This document shows, one piece after another, positions 1-5,988 of a DNA stretch of 8,144 nt. Both the position numbers and the translations under genes were made by a program. Numbering within the stretch: the first letter of the stretch is position 1; every line of letters begins with the position of its first letter. This stretch comes from Candidatus Adiutrix sp. (GTDB taxonomy: Bacteria > Desulfobacterota > Desulfarculia > Adiutricales > Adiutricaceae): assembly GCA_031283395.1 (NCBI GenBank), contig JAITBV010000226.1:1-8144 (forward strand). Reading direction: 5' to 3'. The notes beneath the pieces were generated by a model. It was not told the origin of the DNA. It saw only the letters and a list, made by a program, of their open reading frames with translations, and made no database searches.

Positions 1-1
1 T

Positions 2-352
2 CTGGGCCTCTCCGAAGACCGGCTACTGGCAGTGGACCCCCTTGACGCGGCCGCGGTCAACGAAGCCCTGGACCGCTCCCTGGCCGCGCCGGGCCCCTGG
101 GTCATACTAGCCCAAAAGCCATGTGTGCTCTTGCCGGAATTCAAGGCCGCCCACGACGGCCGCCGGGCCCGGGTGCGGACTGAAAACTGCCTGGGCTGCC
201 GGGACTGCCTCTCCGTGGGCTGCCCGGCCCTGGCCTTCAGCCAGGACACGGCCGCCATAGACCCCGGCCTCTGTCTGGGCTGCGGCTACTGCCTGTCGGT
301 CTGCCGCTTCGAAGCCCTTGAGATCCAGCCCGGAGGCCCGCCATGTCCGTGA
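2..352 (+). CDS. iorA: Indolepyruvate:ferredoxin oxidoreductase alpha subunit, C-terminal part
   Basis: This is the last 116 residues of a gene that begins before the window; the frame is open from position 2. What is seen is a tandem ferredoxin-like domain with two [4Fe-4S] signatures. The first is CLGCRDCLSVGCP (CxxCxxCxxxxCP), encoded from about 190, and the second is CLGCGYCLSVC (CxxCxxCxxxC), from about 274. Upstream lie the end of a thiamine-diphosphate-enzyme domain and the typical linker (PWVILAQKPCVLLP). This arrangement is that of IorA, which with IorB converts aryl-2-oxoacids such as indolepyruvate and phenylpyruvate plus CoA to aryl-acetyl-CoA, CO2 and reduced ferredoxin in the cytoplasm of anaerobes. 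The iorB gene begins inside this one with a 10-bp overlap, which supports the assignment. The thiamine-diphosphate catalytic core is outside the window, so its integrity cannot be judged. Confidence 0.93.
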   Translation: MGLSEDRLLAVDPLDAAAVNEALDRSLAAPGPWVILAQKPCVLLPEFKAAHDGRRARVRTENCLGCRDCLSVGCPALAFSQDTAAIDPGLCLGCGYCLSVCRFEALEIQPGGPPCP

Positions 353-921
353 CCAGCCTGATCCTGGCCGGCGTGGGCGGCCAGGGGACCATACTGACCT
401 CCAGGATCCTGGCCGCCGGTCTCCTGAATCTGGGCCACGAGGTCAAGGTCTCGGAGGTCCACGGCATGTCCCAGCGCGGAGGCAGTGTCATAACTCAAGT
501 CCGCTACGGGGCCGGGGTCTGTTCACCCCATTTCGGCCTTGGGGACGCCGATGGCCTCATCGCCTTCGAGGCCGCCGAAGCCCTGCGCCACCTTCCCTAT
601 CTGAAGCCGGGGGGCTTCCTCCTGACGGACGACCAGAAGATCCCGCCCCTGTCAGTGGCCGCCGGCCAGGCTGAATATCCCCCCGGGGTAATCGAGGAAC
701 TGCGGCGCCTGGTTCCGTCCGCGCGGGTGATCCCGGCCGGGCGGCTGGCCCGGGAACTGGGGCACCCCCGGGGCCAGAACATAGTGCTCCTGGGGGCCCT
801 GATCCGGACCTTGGACCTCCGCGGCCCCGATTGGCCGGCCCTGGTGGCCGAACTGGCCCCGGCCCGATCCCGGGAACTGAATCTCAAGGCCCTGGCGCTT
901 GGATTGGATCAGGAAAGCTGA
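343..921 (+). CDS. iorB: Indolepyruvate:ferredoxin oxidoreductase beta subunit
   Basis: This 192-residue protein is a full-length member of the pyruvate/ketoisovalerate oxidoreductase gamma-domain family, close to the usual IorB size. The glycine-rich N-terminal motif GVGGQG (residues 10-15) and the block SEVHGMSQRGG (37-47) are the family hallmarks. With IorA it forms the oxidoreductase that acts on aryl-2-oxoacids from aromatic amino acid degradation; this subunit carries no cluster motif. The ATG start is preceded by a strong ribosome-binding site, GGAGG at 332-336, six bases upstream and inside the end of iorA, so the two are translationally coupled. The cinA-like gene starts three bases after the stop, which suggests a single transcript. 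Nothing looks truncated or out of frame. Confidence 0.93.
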   Translation: MSVTSLILAGVGGQGTILTSRILAAGLLNLGHEVKVSEVHGMSQRGGSVITQVRYGAGVCSPHFGLGDADGLIAFEAAEALRHLPYLKPGGFLLTDDQKIPPLSVAAGQAEYPPGVIEELRRLVPSARVIPAGRLARELGHPRGQNIVLLGALIRTLDLRGPDWPALVAELAPARSRELNLKALALGLDQES

Positions 922-924
922 ACC

Positions 925-2103
925 TTGAGCGGAACCGTCCACGCGGAGATCGTGACCACCGGCAGCGAACTGATGCTGGGCCGCCTGGTGGATTCCAACA
1001 GCGCCTGGCTGTCCGAATACCTGGCCGGGCAAGGGGTGCGGGTGGTCCGGCATACGGCGGTGGGGGACGACCAGGCCCGCCTGGCCGAAGCCTTCCGGCG
1101 GGCCTGGCATGAACATCAGGTCATCCTGGTCACCGGCGGCCTGGGCCCGACCGAAGACGACCTGACCCGGCCAGCGGCGGCCGAGGCCTTCGGCCTGGAA
1201 CTGGAATTCCATGAAGAACTGGCCGCGGAACTGCGCGACCTCTTCCGCCGCCGGGGCTACACCCTTACGGACAACAATCTCCGCCAGGCCTGGCTGCCCC
1301 GCTCGGCCCTATTGGTGCCCAACCCCCTGGGCACGGCTCCGGGCTTTGCCCTGGCCGGGGAACTCAAACTCATGGCCTTTCTCCCGGGCGTGCCTGCGGA
1401 GATGAAAGAAATGGTCCGCCAGTGGGTGGCCCCGCGCCTGAAAACCCAGTTTCCGGCGCTTTTCGGCCGCCTTAAGACCATTGTCCTCAAAACGGCCGGC
1501 CTGGGCGAGAGCGCGGTGGACAGCCGCATAGCCGACCTGATGGCCGGCGAAAACCCCGCCGTTGGCCTTTTGGCCTCCCCGGACATGGTGCGGGTGCTGG
1601 TGACCGCCTCTGGGGAGAGCGAGGCGGACCTGGCCGCGAAACTGGACCCCGCCCTGGCCGAACTGGAAAAACGGCTGGCCGGCCATATCTTCAGCCGGGA
1701 CGGGGAGACCCTGGCCGAGGCCGCGGCCGCGCGGCTGGTCAGGGGGGGCTGGCGGCTGAGCCTTTGCGATGCCGTCACCCGGGGCCGCTTGAGCGGCCTG
1801 TTGGGCCCGGCTCTCCCCGAGGCGGCCTGGGCCGGGGCCTGGGAGCCGGGCCCGGGCTGGCCAGGCCCCCCCCCGGTGGCGGCCGGAGAGATGCGCCTCC
1901 ACCTGACCGCCCGGGCTGCCCCCGAAGCCCCGGCCCCCGGGGAAACTGCCCTGGTTATCGACAGCGCCCTGGAGCGGACCGGACGGACCAACCGCCGTTC
2001 CTTCCGCTTGGGCGGGACCGAATCCCGGGCCCTGGCCCGGGCCGCGGCCCTGGCCGCCTTTCATCTCTGGCAGACCGCGGACGAACCATTTTTTTGTATC
2101 TGA
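925..2103 (+). CDS. cinA: CinA-like protein: intact MoCF domain, degenerate deamidase domain
   Basis: The protein has 392 residues and starts at TTG 925, with AGGAAA at 911-916 as likely ribosome-binding site. Residues about 5-170 are a clear MoCF/CinA N-terminal domain: VTTGSELMLGRLVDSN near the start, TGGLGPTEDDLT around residue 71, PNPLGTAPGF around 132, and LPGVPAEM around 153. This domain is linked to ADP-ribose or NAD-metabolite pyrophosphatase activity in characterised CinA proteins. A middle linker domain follows (about 180-265). The C-terminal part (about 270-392) sits where CinA proteins carry the PncC nicotinamide-nucleotide amidohydrolase domain and still aligns by eye at both ends. 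However, the ESCTGG motif is replaced by DAVTRG, the GIAGPxGG motif is gone, and some 30 residues are missing. I infer that deamidase activity is lost. The frame is open throughout, so this is not a simple frameshift. The gene is coupled to iorB; a functional link is not evident. Confidence 0.88.
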   Translation: MSGTVHAEIVTTGSELMLGRLVDSNSAWLSEYLAGQGVRVVRHTAVGDDQARLAEAFRRAWHEHQVILVTGGLGPTEDDLTRPAAAEAFGLELEFHEELAAELRDLFRRRGYTLTDNNLRQAWLPRSALLVPNPLGTAPGFALAGELKLMAFLPGVPAEMKEMVRQWVAPRLKTQFPALFGRLKTIVLKTAGLGESAVDSRIADLMAGENPAVGLLASPDMVRVLVTASGESEADLAAKLDPALAELEKRLAGHIFSRDGETLAEAAAARLVRGGWRLSLCDAVTRGRLSGLLGPALPEAAWAGAWEPGPGWPGPPPVAAGEMRLHLTARAAPEAPAPGETALVIDSALERTGRTNRRSFRLGGTESRALARAAALAAFHLWQTADEPFFCI

Positions 2104-2140
2104 CCGGGCGTTTTTTACTTGCTTTTCAGACCGGGAAAGG

Positions 2141-2160
2141 CTATTATCGGTCAATAATAG
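2141..2160. repeat. AT-rich perfect inverted repeat after cinA
   Basis: CTATTAT at 2141-2147 is exactly complementary to ATAATAG at 2154-2160, around a six-base loop CGGTCA. It lies 37 bases past the cinA-like stop codon. It could be a weak transcript-end hairpin, but no T-run follows (the next bases are TTTAAAG), or a protein-binding palindrome. The function is unknown. Confidence 0.4.
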
Positions 2161-2330
2161 TTTAAAGATTCGGGTTCTTTTGGTTGTCCCTCGGGTTCAT
2201 TTCGGCGGCATGGTTTTTTTGACATTTGACAGGCAGACGGCTTTTGTTTAGTTTTCTTTTCGGCCTCGCTCATTGTTTCCCGGAAACATCTCCTCCTCCC
2301 CGGCGGCCCGCACGGGCCGGTTTCCTGATA

Positions 2331-2360
2331 TTGACAACCCCCCCGATTTTAAAAGCGAAT
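2331..2360 (+). promoter_or_regulatory. Possible promoter for the RRM gene
   Basis: TTGACA at 2331-2336 matches the -35 consensus. The best -10 at usual spacing is GCGAAT (2355-2360, 18-bp spacer), which matches only three of six positions, so the call is weak. The spacer contains a run of seven C (2338-2344). If real, the transcript would have a leader of about 115 bases carrying the hairpins at 2417-2451. Confidence 0.25.
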
Positions 2361-2416
2361 GAACACCGGCGGCCTTCGCCCAAGACGCCTATCCACGCTA
2401 GACCTTTTCGGCCTTG

Positions 2417-2451
2417 GACCGGAATCTAGAATCCCGGTCTCCGGGCCGGGA
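2417..2451 (+). promoter_or_regulatory. Overlapping, mutually exclusive hairpins in the RRM gene leader
   Basis: GACCGG (2417-2422) pairs with CCGGTC (2434-2439). TCCCGG (2432-2437) pairs with CCGGGA (2446-2451), and a tighter variant pairs CCCGG (2433-2437) with CCGGG (2441-2445). The segment 2434-2437 is used by all of them, so only one can form at a time. They end about 30 bases before the ATG at 2482, with the probable ribosome-binding site CGGAG (2466-2470) in between. This geometry could allow temperature- or protein-dependent control of the leader. That is inference; chance pairing in GC-rich sequence is the alternative. Confidence 0.3.
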
Positions 2452-2481
2452 GAATATCTGTTCGACGGAGAACATCATCTC

Positions 2482-2763
2482 ATGGTAAAAACGATTTATG
2501 TCGGCAACCTGCCCTTTCAGTCCACCCCCGACGAGGTCAGAGACCTCTTCTCCCCCCACGGCACGGTCCATTCGGTCAACCTCATCTCTGACCGGGAAAC
2601 CGGCCGCCCCCGCGGTTTCGGTTTTGTGGAAATGGATGACGAACAGGCCCTGGCGGCCATTGACGCCTTAAACGGCAAGGATGTAGGCGGCCGCAGCCTG
2701 CGCATCAACGAAGCCCGGGGCCGCGAAGACCGGGGCCCCAGGCCCATGCGCCGCGAGTATTGA
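2482..2763 (+). CDS. RRM-domain RNA-binding protein
   Basis: This 93-residue protein consists almost entirely of one RNA recognition motif. RNP2 is IYVGNL (residues 4-9) and RNP1 is RGFGFVEM (about 44-51), with the aromatic residues used for RNA stacking present. The spacing and the ALNGKDVGGRSLRINEAR segment are typical of the family. A short Arg/Gly-rich tail (RGREDRGPRPMRREY) follows. Such single-RRM proteins occur in cyanobacteria and many Proteobacteria and Desulfobacterota; those studied bind single-stranded RNA and are often cold-induced. I chose the ATG at 2482 because the domain begins right there and CGGAG lies at 2466-2470. The longer in-phase frame from 2359 would add 41 residues with no family similarity. 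The gene stands alone, convergent with the minus-strand operon, and is flanked by unusual hairpin sequences on both sides. Confidence 0.93.
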   Translation: MVKTIYVGNLPFQSTPDEVRDLFSPHGTVHSVNLISDRETGRPRGFGFVEMDDEQALAAIDALNGKDVGGRSLRINEARGREDRGPRPMRREY

Positions 2764-2770
2764 CCCCATT

Positions 2771-2811
2771 CGGCCGAGGGTGGACCTGGCCTCCGCCCCC
2801 GGTCCGACTCC
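2771..2811 (+). repeat. Hairpin repeat element, copy 1
   Basis: This 41-nt element lies seven bases after the RRM stop codon. It is built as CGG, CCGA bulge, stem GGGTGGA, loop CCTGGCC, stem TCCGCCC, then a linear segment GGTCCGACTCC. The stem has six Watson-Crick pairs and one G-T wobble. It matches copy 2 (2845-2884) in stem, bulge and tail, while the loop sequence differs. It could be a repetitive intergenic family or a structured 3' UTR element. Confidence 0.55.
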
Positions 2812-2828
2812 AGAGGCCTAAAACTCAC

Positions 2829-2912
2829 CACTGACATCATATCCCGGCCGAGGGCGGACCAAATATCCGCCCCGGTTCGACTCCCATCGTCCGGTCAGTG
2901 AATATTTTTATT
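2829..2912. terminator. Candidate terminator between convergent genes
   Basis: CACTGAC (2829-2835) pairs perfectly with GTCAGTG (2894-2900) and encloses the second hairpin element. On the + strand it is followed by AATATTTTTATT. The position, between the end of the RRM gene and the end of the minus-strand operon (stop at 2910-2908), fits a terminator, perhaps for both directions. The long interior (58 bases) makes it an atypical intrinsic terminator. Confidence 0.4.
2845..2884 (+). repeat. Hairpin repeat element, copy 2
   Basis: This 40-nt element is related to copy 1, which begins 74 bases earlier. Here the stem GGGCGGA (2852-2858) and TCCGCCC (2866-2872) is perfect, with a seven-base loop CCAAATA, followed by GGTTCGACTCC. 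Compared with copy 1, the stem change T to C turns a wobble into a Watson-Crick pair, while the loop has diverged freely. That is the pattern expected if the fold matters, although two copies are weak evidence. Confidence 0.55.
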
Positions 2913-3810
2913 CGGCCGTCGGCGGAGCCGCCGGATCCGGACGGCTGTGAAGCCGGTAATTGGCCAGGGCCTGTTTATAGGCCAGGGCGAAATAGCAGCC
3001 GAAAAAAGTCAGGCCCGGCACCAAAAGGGCCGCGCCCAGCAAAAACACCAGCCCGGACAGGAAAAAACCGGTCCAGAGCGGGGAGAGGGCCGCGCCCATC
3101 ACCGCTAGGCCGGGCAGGCAGGCTATAACGCCCAGACCCAGGGTCTGGCGCCACAGCACATAGCTGTGGCTCAGCACCCGGAAGGGCAGAGCCACGGCCG
3201 CCCAAAGGCCGGGCTCCTCGTGTTCCAGGTGGATAAGGTGCCACATGGCGCAATTATGGAGCAGGGCGAAAACGGCCGTCCCGGCCAAAACCGGAACCAG
3301 CCCCGCATAGGGCACCAGACTCACCAGGGCCAGGGGCGCCCCCCAGGCCGCGGCCAGACCCAGCCAGCACCCCAGGGGCGCCCAAAGGCCCCGCCAACGC
3401 CCCCAGGGGGCCAGGAGCAACAGGACCGCCTCGGCCCAGCCGCCCGGCGCTTCGCCCTCCAGGCAGCGGGCCACAAGATTGTTGAAACTCAGGAGAAGAA
3501 AAGAGCCGAGGGCCGTTACCCCCAGAAAAAAAAGCGAGAACCGGACGACCAGGGCGGGCACCGAACCCAGGATGGCCACCGCCGGCCCATAACCGGCCAG
3601 GGCTTTCAAGTGCAGGCCCGAAAGGCTCCACAGGACCGGGACCAGGGCCCCCCATATGGCGACAGCGGCCAGGACCGCGGCCAAAAGCGGGCGATGGCAA
3701 TGACGCATGAACCGGCCGGCCAGTTTGATCCGGTCGGCCCGACGCAGACGGACCAGGTATTCGTCTTCAGACAGGAAAGGGGCTTCCCCCAAATTATTTT
3801 GCTTAGTCAA
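2908..3810 (-). CDS. Polytopic membrane protein of unknown function
   Basis: I do not recognise the family. The 300-residue product has a charged, cytoplasmic-looking N-terminus (about 1-38), then hydrophobic stretches near 41-61, 74-108 (one or two helices), 125-135, 139-163, 165-185, 222-242 and 246-276, and a short Pro/Ala-rich tail. This suggests six to eight membrane helices in the inner membrane. No transporter or enzyme signature stands out; the loop HNCAMWHLIHLEHEEPG (about 184-200) is the most distinctive polar segment. The overall look recalls integral-membrane domain-of-unknown-function families, but I cannot name one. The start is TTG at 3810, since an in-frame stop lies a few codons upstream and the next Met is residue 34; the ribosome-binding site is poor. 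It begins 18 bases after the TetR-type gene, so it is probably the last gene of the operon and possibly co-regulated with the transporter. Confidence 0.75.
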   Translation of the reverse strand: MTKQNNLGEAPFLSEDEYLVRLRRADRIKLAGRFMRHCHRPLLAAVLAAVAIWGALVPVLWSLSGLHLKALAGYGPAVAILGSVPALVVRFSLFFLGVTALGSFLLLSFNNLVARCLEGEAPGGWAEAVLLLLAPWGRWRGLWAPLGCWLGLAAAWGAPLALVSLVPYAGLVPVLAGTAVFALLHNCAMWHLIHLEHEEPGLWAAVALPFRVLSHSYVLWRQTLGLGVIACLPGLAVMGAALSPLWTGFFLSGLVFLLGAALLVPGLTFFGCYFALAYKQALANYRLHSRPDPAAPPTAE

Positions 3811-3828
3811 TAAGTAACCCGCAATACT

Positions 3829-4575
3829 TTACGATGCCGGCTTCTGGCCCGTCGCCCAGAGAATAAAACGCTCCAGGTCGGCAGCCACCTTTTCCGCCTG
3901 GAAAACAACCGGGCCGCCTTCAAATTCCTGCACCTTGGCGATAATGCATATGTGGACGGTACTCATGATAAGGGAGGCCACCACTTGGGTGTCAAAGGGC
4001 TGGACCAAGCCCCGGGCCACGCAGTCGTCGAATTTCTTTTTGATGAAATCAATACTATATTTGAATATGAAATGGAAGGCCTCCGCCGCCAGGGGGTCGT
4101 TGACCTGTTCCGTTGTGATAAGGCTGAAGCCGTGGTTCAGGTAATGATTATTGAGCCTTCTGGGCTCATAAAAAAGATGCTCCAGAACTTCTTCAAAAGT
4201 CCGGGCCTGGTTGATGAGTTTTTCCAGGTGACCGAAAGAGAAGAGATGGGTTTTTTTGAAGTGTTCCAGGACGGCCGCCCAGAGGGCTTCCTTGCTCTGG
4301 AAATGGTTGTATATGGAAGATGGCTTAAGGCCGTTGGCTCTGGCAATATCCCGGATGGAAACGGCGGCGTAGCCCTTTCTGGCGAACATAATGGAGGCGG
4401 ACATCAGGAGCCGCTCCTTGGTCGCGCTGACATCGTCCACGAGCGGAAGTTTATACTGCCGGCCGTGGATCTCGTAAACCCGAAAACCTGAATCCCGCTC
4501 TAAGAAGCCCGGGTCACCCGGCACTTCCAGTCCGGCGTCCGGCCGGGGCATTGACCTTTTCTTCTCCATCCCCAT
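3829..4575 (-). CDS. TetR/AcrR-family transcriptional regulator
   Basis: The protein has 248 residues. An N-terminal TetR helix-turn-helix domain spans about 52-108 (ATKERLLMSASIMFARKGYA, then SIRDIARANGLKPSSIYNHF with the expected recognition helix). A helical ligand-binding region follows to about residue 240, matching the architecture in which an effector in the C-terminal domain releases DNA. The domain is preceded by about 50 residues that most family members lack, including VYEIHGRQYKLPLVDD. The ATG at 4575 directly follows the ATPase stop codon (TAG-ATG), so translation is probably coupled; a second ATG two codons in (4569) is an alternative start. Its place inside the transporter operon suggests it controls that operon, including itself, but I found no convincing operator palindrome at the promoter. 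The effector is unknown. Confidence 0.9.
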   Translation of the reverse strand: MGMEKKRSMPRPDAGLEVPGDPGFLERDSGFRVYEIHGRQYKLPLVDDVSATKERLLMSASIMFARKGYAAVSIRDIARANGLKPSSIYNHFQSKEALWAAVLEHFKKTHLFSFGHLEKLINQARTFEEVLEHLFYEPRRLNNHYLNHGFSLITTEQVNDPLAAEAFHFIFKYSIDFIKKKFDDCVARGLVQPFDTQVVASLIMSTVHICIIAKVQEFEGGPVVFQAEKVAADLERFILWATGQKPAS

Positions 4576-5298
4576 CTACAGTATCCGACCCACGAACTCG
4601 GCGGCCCGGGCGGTTTCGGGCCGGGTAAAAAACCTCTCCGGCGGCGAGCGTTCCAGCAAGAGGCCCTCGTCCATGAAGACGACGGAAGTGGCGATCTCCC
4701 GGGCGAAGCCCATTTCGTGGGTGACGATGGCCATGGTCATGCCCGCCAGGACCAGGTCGCGAATCACCGCCAAGACCTCGCCTATCATTTCCGGGTCCAA
4801 CGACGAGGTGGGTTCGTCGAAGAGCATATACTTGGGGTTCATGGCCAGGGCCCGGGCAATGGCCACCCGCTGCCGCTGGCCCCCGGAGAGCTGGTTGGGA
4901 AAGGCGTCGATCTTGTCCGCGAGGCCCACCTTGGCCAGGAGATCGGCGCAGACCTCCTCGGCCTCGTCCACTGGTGTTTTCTTGACCACGGTGGGGGCCA
5001 GGGTTATGTTGCGCCGCACCGACAGGTGGGGGAAGAGGTTGAAGCTCTGGAAGACGAAACCGACGCTGGCGCGGATGGCGTCCAGCTTGGTGTTGGGGTG
5101 GGTCACGTCCACGCCGTCTATCAGGACGCTGCCGCTGGTGGCCTCCTCCAGCCCATTGATGCAGCGCATGAGGGTGGACTTGCCGGAACCGGACGGGCCG
5201 ACGAGGACGATGATCTCCCCCTCCCGGATGGTGAAATCGACCCCCCGCAGCACTTCCAGCCGGCCGAAACTCTTGTGAAGACCCTTGACTTCAATCAC
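4576..5298 (-). CDS. Polar amino acid ABC transporter ATP-binding protein (GlnQ/HisP type)
   Basis: This 240-residue protein is full length for the GlnQ/HisP/ArtP family. Motifs in order are Walker A GPSGSGKST (34-42), the Q-loop in FVFQSFNLFPH (Q84), the signature LSGGQRQ (137-143), Walker B YMLFDEPTS (157-165), the D-loop SLDPE (166-170) and the switch His in VTHE (H194). The family energises inner-membrane uptake of polar amino acids and opine-like solutes. The start is GTG at 5298, inside the end of the permease gene (8-bp overlap), indicating tight coupling. All catalytic residues are present, so it should be active. The substrate is set by the binding protein and cannot be read from this subunit. 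Confidence 0.95.
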   Translation of the reverse strand: MIEVKGLHKSFGRLEVLRGVDFTIREGEIIVLVGPSGSGKSTLMRCINGLEEATSGSVLIDGVDVTHPNTKLDAIRASVGFVFQSFNLFPHLSVRRNITLAPTVVKKTPVDEAEEVCADLLAKVGLADKIDAFPNQLSGGQRQRVAIARALAMNPKYMLFDEPTSSLDPEMIGEVLAVIRDLVLAGMTMAIVTHEMGFAREIATSVVFMDEGLLLERSPPERFFTRPETARAAEFVGRIL

Positions 5299-5971
5299 CG
5301 GCGCTCAACCTTTTCTCCAGGCGGCGGGCCAGGACGGACACGCTCAAGGTCAGCGACAAATAGATGAGGGAAGCCAGGAAGAGAAAGGGCAGAAGGGTAT
5401 AATACTTGGTCCCGAGGGCGCGCGCGCCGCCCATCAACTCAACAACGCCGATGGTGGAAACCAGGGAGGAATCCTTGATGAGCACTATGAACTCGTTGAC
5501 CAAAGGGGGGATGATGCGCTTGAAAGCCTGGGGCAGGATCACGTGGCGCATGGCCCGGAAGTAGGACAGCCCCAGGGAGCGGGCCGCTTCCATCTGGCCC
5601 TTGTCCACCCCCTGGATGCCCGAGCGGATGAGTTCGGTGGTATAGGCGCCCGAATTTATGCCCATGGCCAGAAGCCCGACGACCAGGGGGCTTATTCTGG
5701 TGGGGGTGCCGGTTATCAATTGGTAGAGGGCGGGCACGCCGATGAACAGGAACATGATCTGCAAAAGCATCGGAGTGCCGCGGAAATACTCCACGTAGGC
5801 CGCGGCCAGCCAGCGGAGGAAGCGCCGCCGGGAAATGCGGCCCATGGCCCCGATGACGCCCAGGCCCACACCCATTATCAGCGAACCCACGGCCAGTTCC
5901 ACCGAGAGCAAGGCCCCGAAGCCCAAAACGCGCAGGCTTTCGGAGGTAAACATATATTCCAGCATGTTCAT
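5291..5971 (-). CDS. Polar amino acid ABC transporter permease (HisM/GlnP type)
   Basis: The 226-residue integral membrane protein has hydrophobic helices near 15-42, 68-86, 94-108, about 160-180 and 188-215, typical of the HisMQ/GlnP permeases with about five helices. Family marks are EYFRGTPMLLQ (61-71), the EAA coupling loop QMEAARSLGLSYFRAMRHVI (126-145) that docks on the ATPase, and IKDSSLVS (165-172). Only one permease gene is present, so the channel is probably a homodimer. The start is ATG 5971, preceded by a modest AAGGCGG; a second ATG two codons later is possible. The gene lies 59 bp after the binding-protein gene, across a strong hairpin (5989-6022), and overlaps the ATPase gene. 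Confidence 0.95.
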   Translation of the reverse strand: MNMLEYMFTSESLRVLGFGALLSVELAVGSLIMGVGLGVIGAMGRISRRRFLRWLAAAYVEYFRGTPMLLQIMFLFIGVPALYQLITGTPTRISPLVVGLLAMGINSGAYTTELIRSGIQGVDKGQMEAARSLGLSYFRAMRHVILPQAFKRIIPPLVNEFIVLIKDSSLVSTIGVVELMGGARALGTKYYTLLPFLFLASLIYLSLTLSVSVLARRLEKRLSAGD

Positions 5972-5988
5972 GGGCCCGCCTTTGGGGC

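Larger units (their letters stand above)
2104..2481. other. Intergenic spacer between cinA and the RRM gene
   Basis: This 378-bp spacer shows no convincing gene. It is AT-richer than its flanks between about 2104 and 2280. It holds a small AT-rich inverted repeat (2141-2160), a run of seven T (2214-2220), two adjacent TTGACA hexamers (2219-2224, 2226-2231), and a compact GC hairpin at 2304-2319 (CGGCCC, loop GCAC, GGGCCG). A further TTGACA lies at 2331-2336, and overlapping GC hairpins sit at 2417-2451 just before the RRM gene. An open frame in phase with the RRM gene extends back to an ATG at 2359, but it has no ribosome-binding site and no RRM-like content. Confidence 0.6.

Noticed and set aside
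1309..2154. Long minus-strand open frame opposite the cinA-like gene
   Set aside because: Low-complexity Gly/Gln/Pro composition with no motif; the + strand has clear CinA motifs here.
2304..2319. Intrinsic terminator at the compact GC hairpin
   Set aside because: No T-run follows on the + strand, and it lies 200 bases past the cinA-like stop.
2359..2481. N-terminal extension of the RRM protein from the ATG at 2359
   Set aside because: It has no ribosome-binding site and no RRM-like content, and it overlaps leader hairpins; the domain begins right at the ATG 2482.
2829..2900. A tRNA gene, from the 7-bp closing stem and the GTTCGACTC stretch
   Set aside because: The T-stem does not pair beyond two bases, the T-loop is misplaced relative to the closing stem, and the anticodon-like loop CCAAATA lacks the invariant T33.
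3166..3813. Long + strand open frame opposite the membrane protein
   Set aside because: The Gln/Gly/Pro-rich composition fits an antisense shadow of the hydrophobic minus-strand gene.
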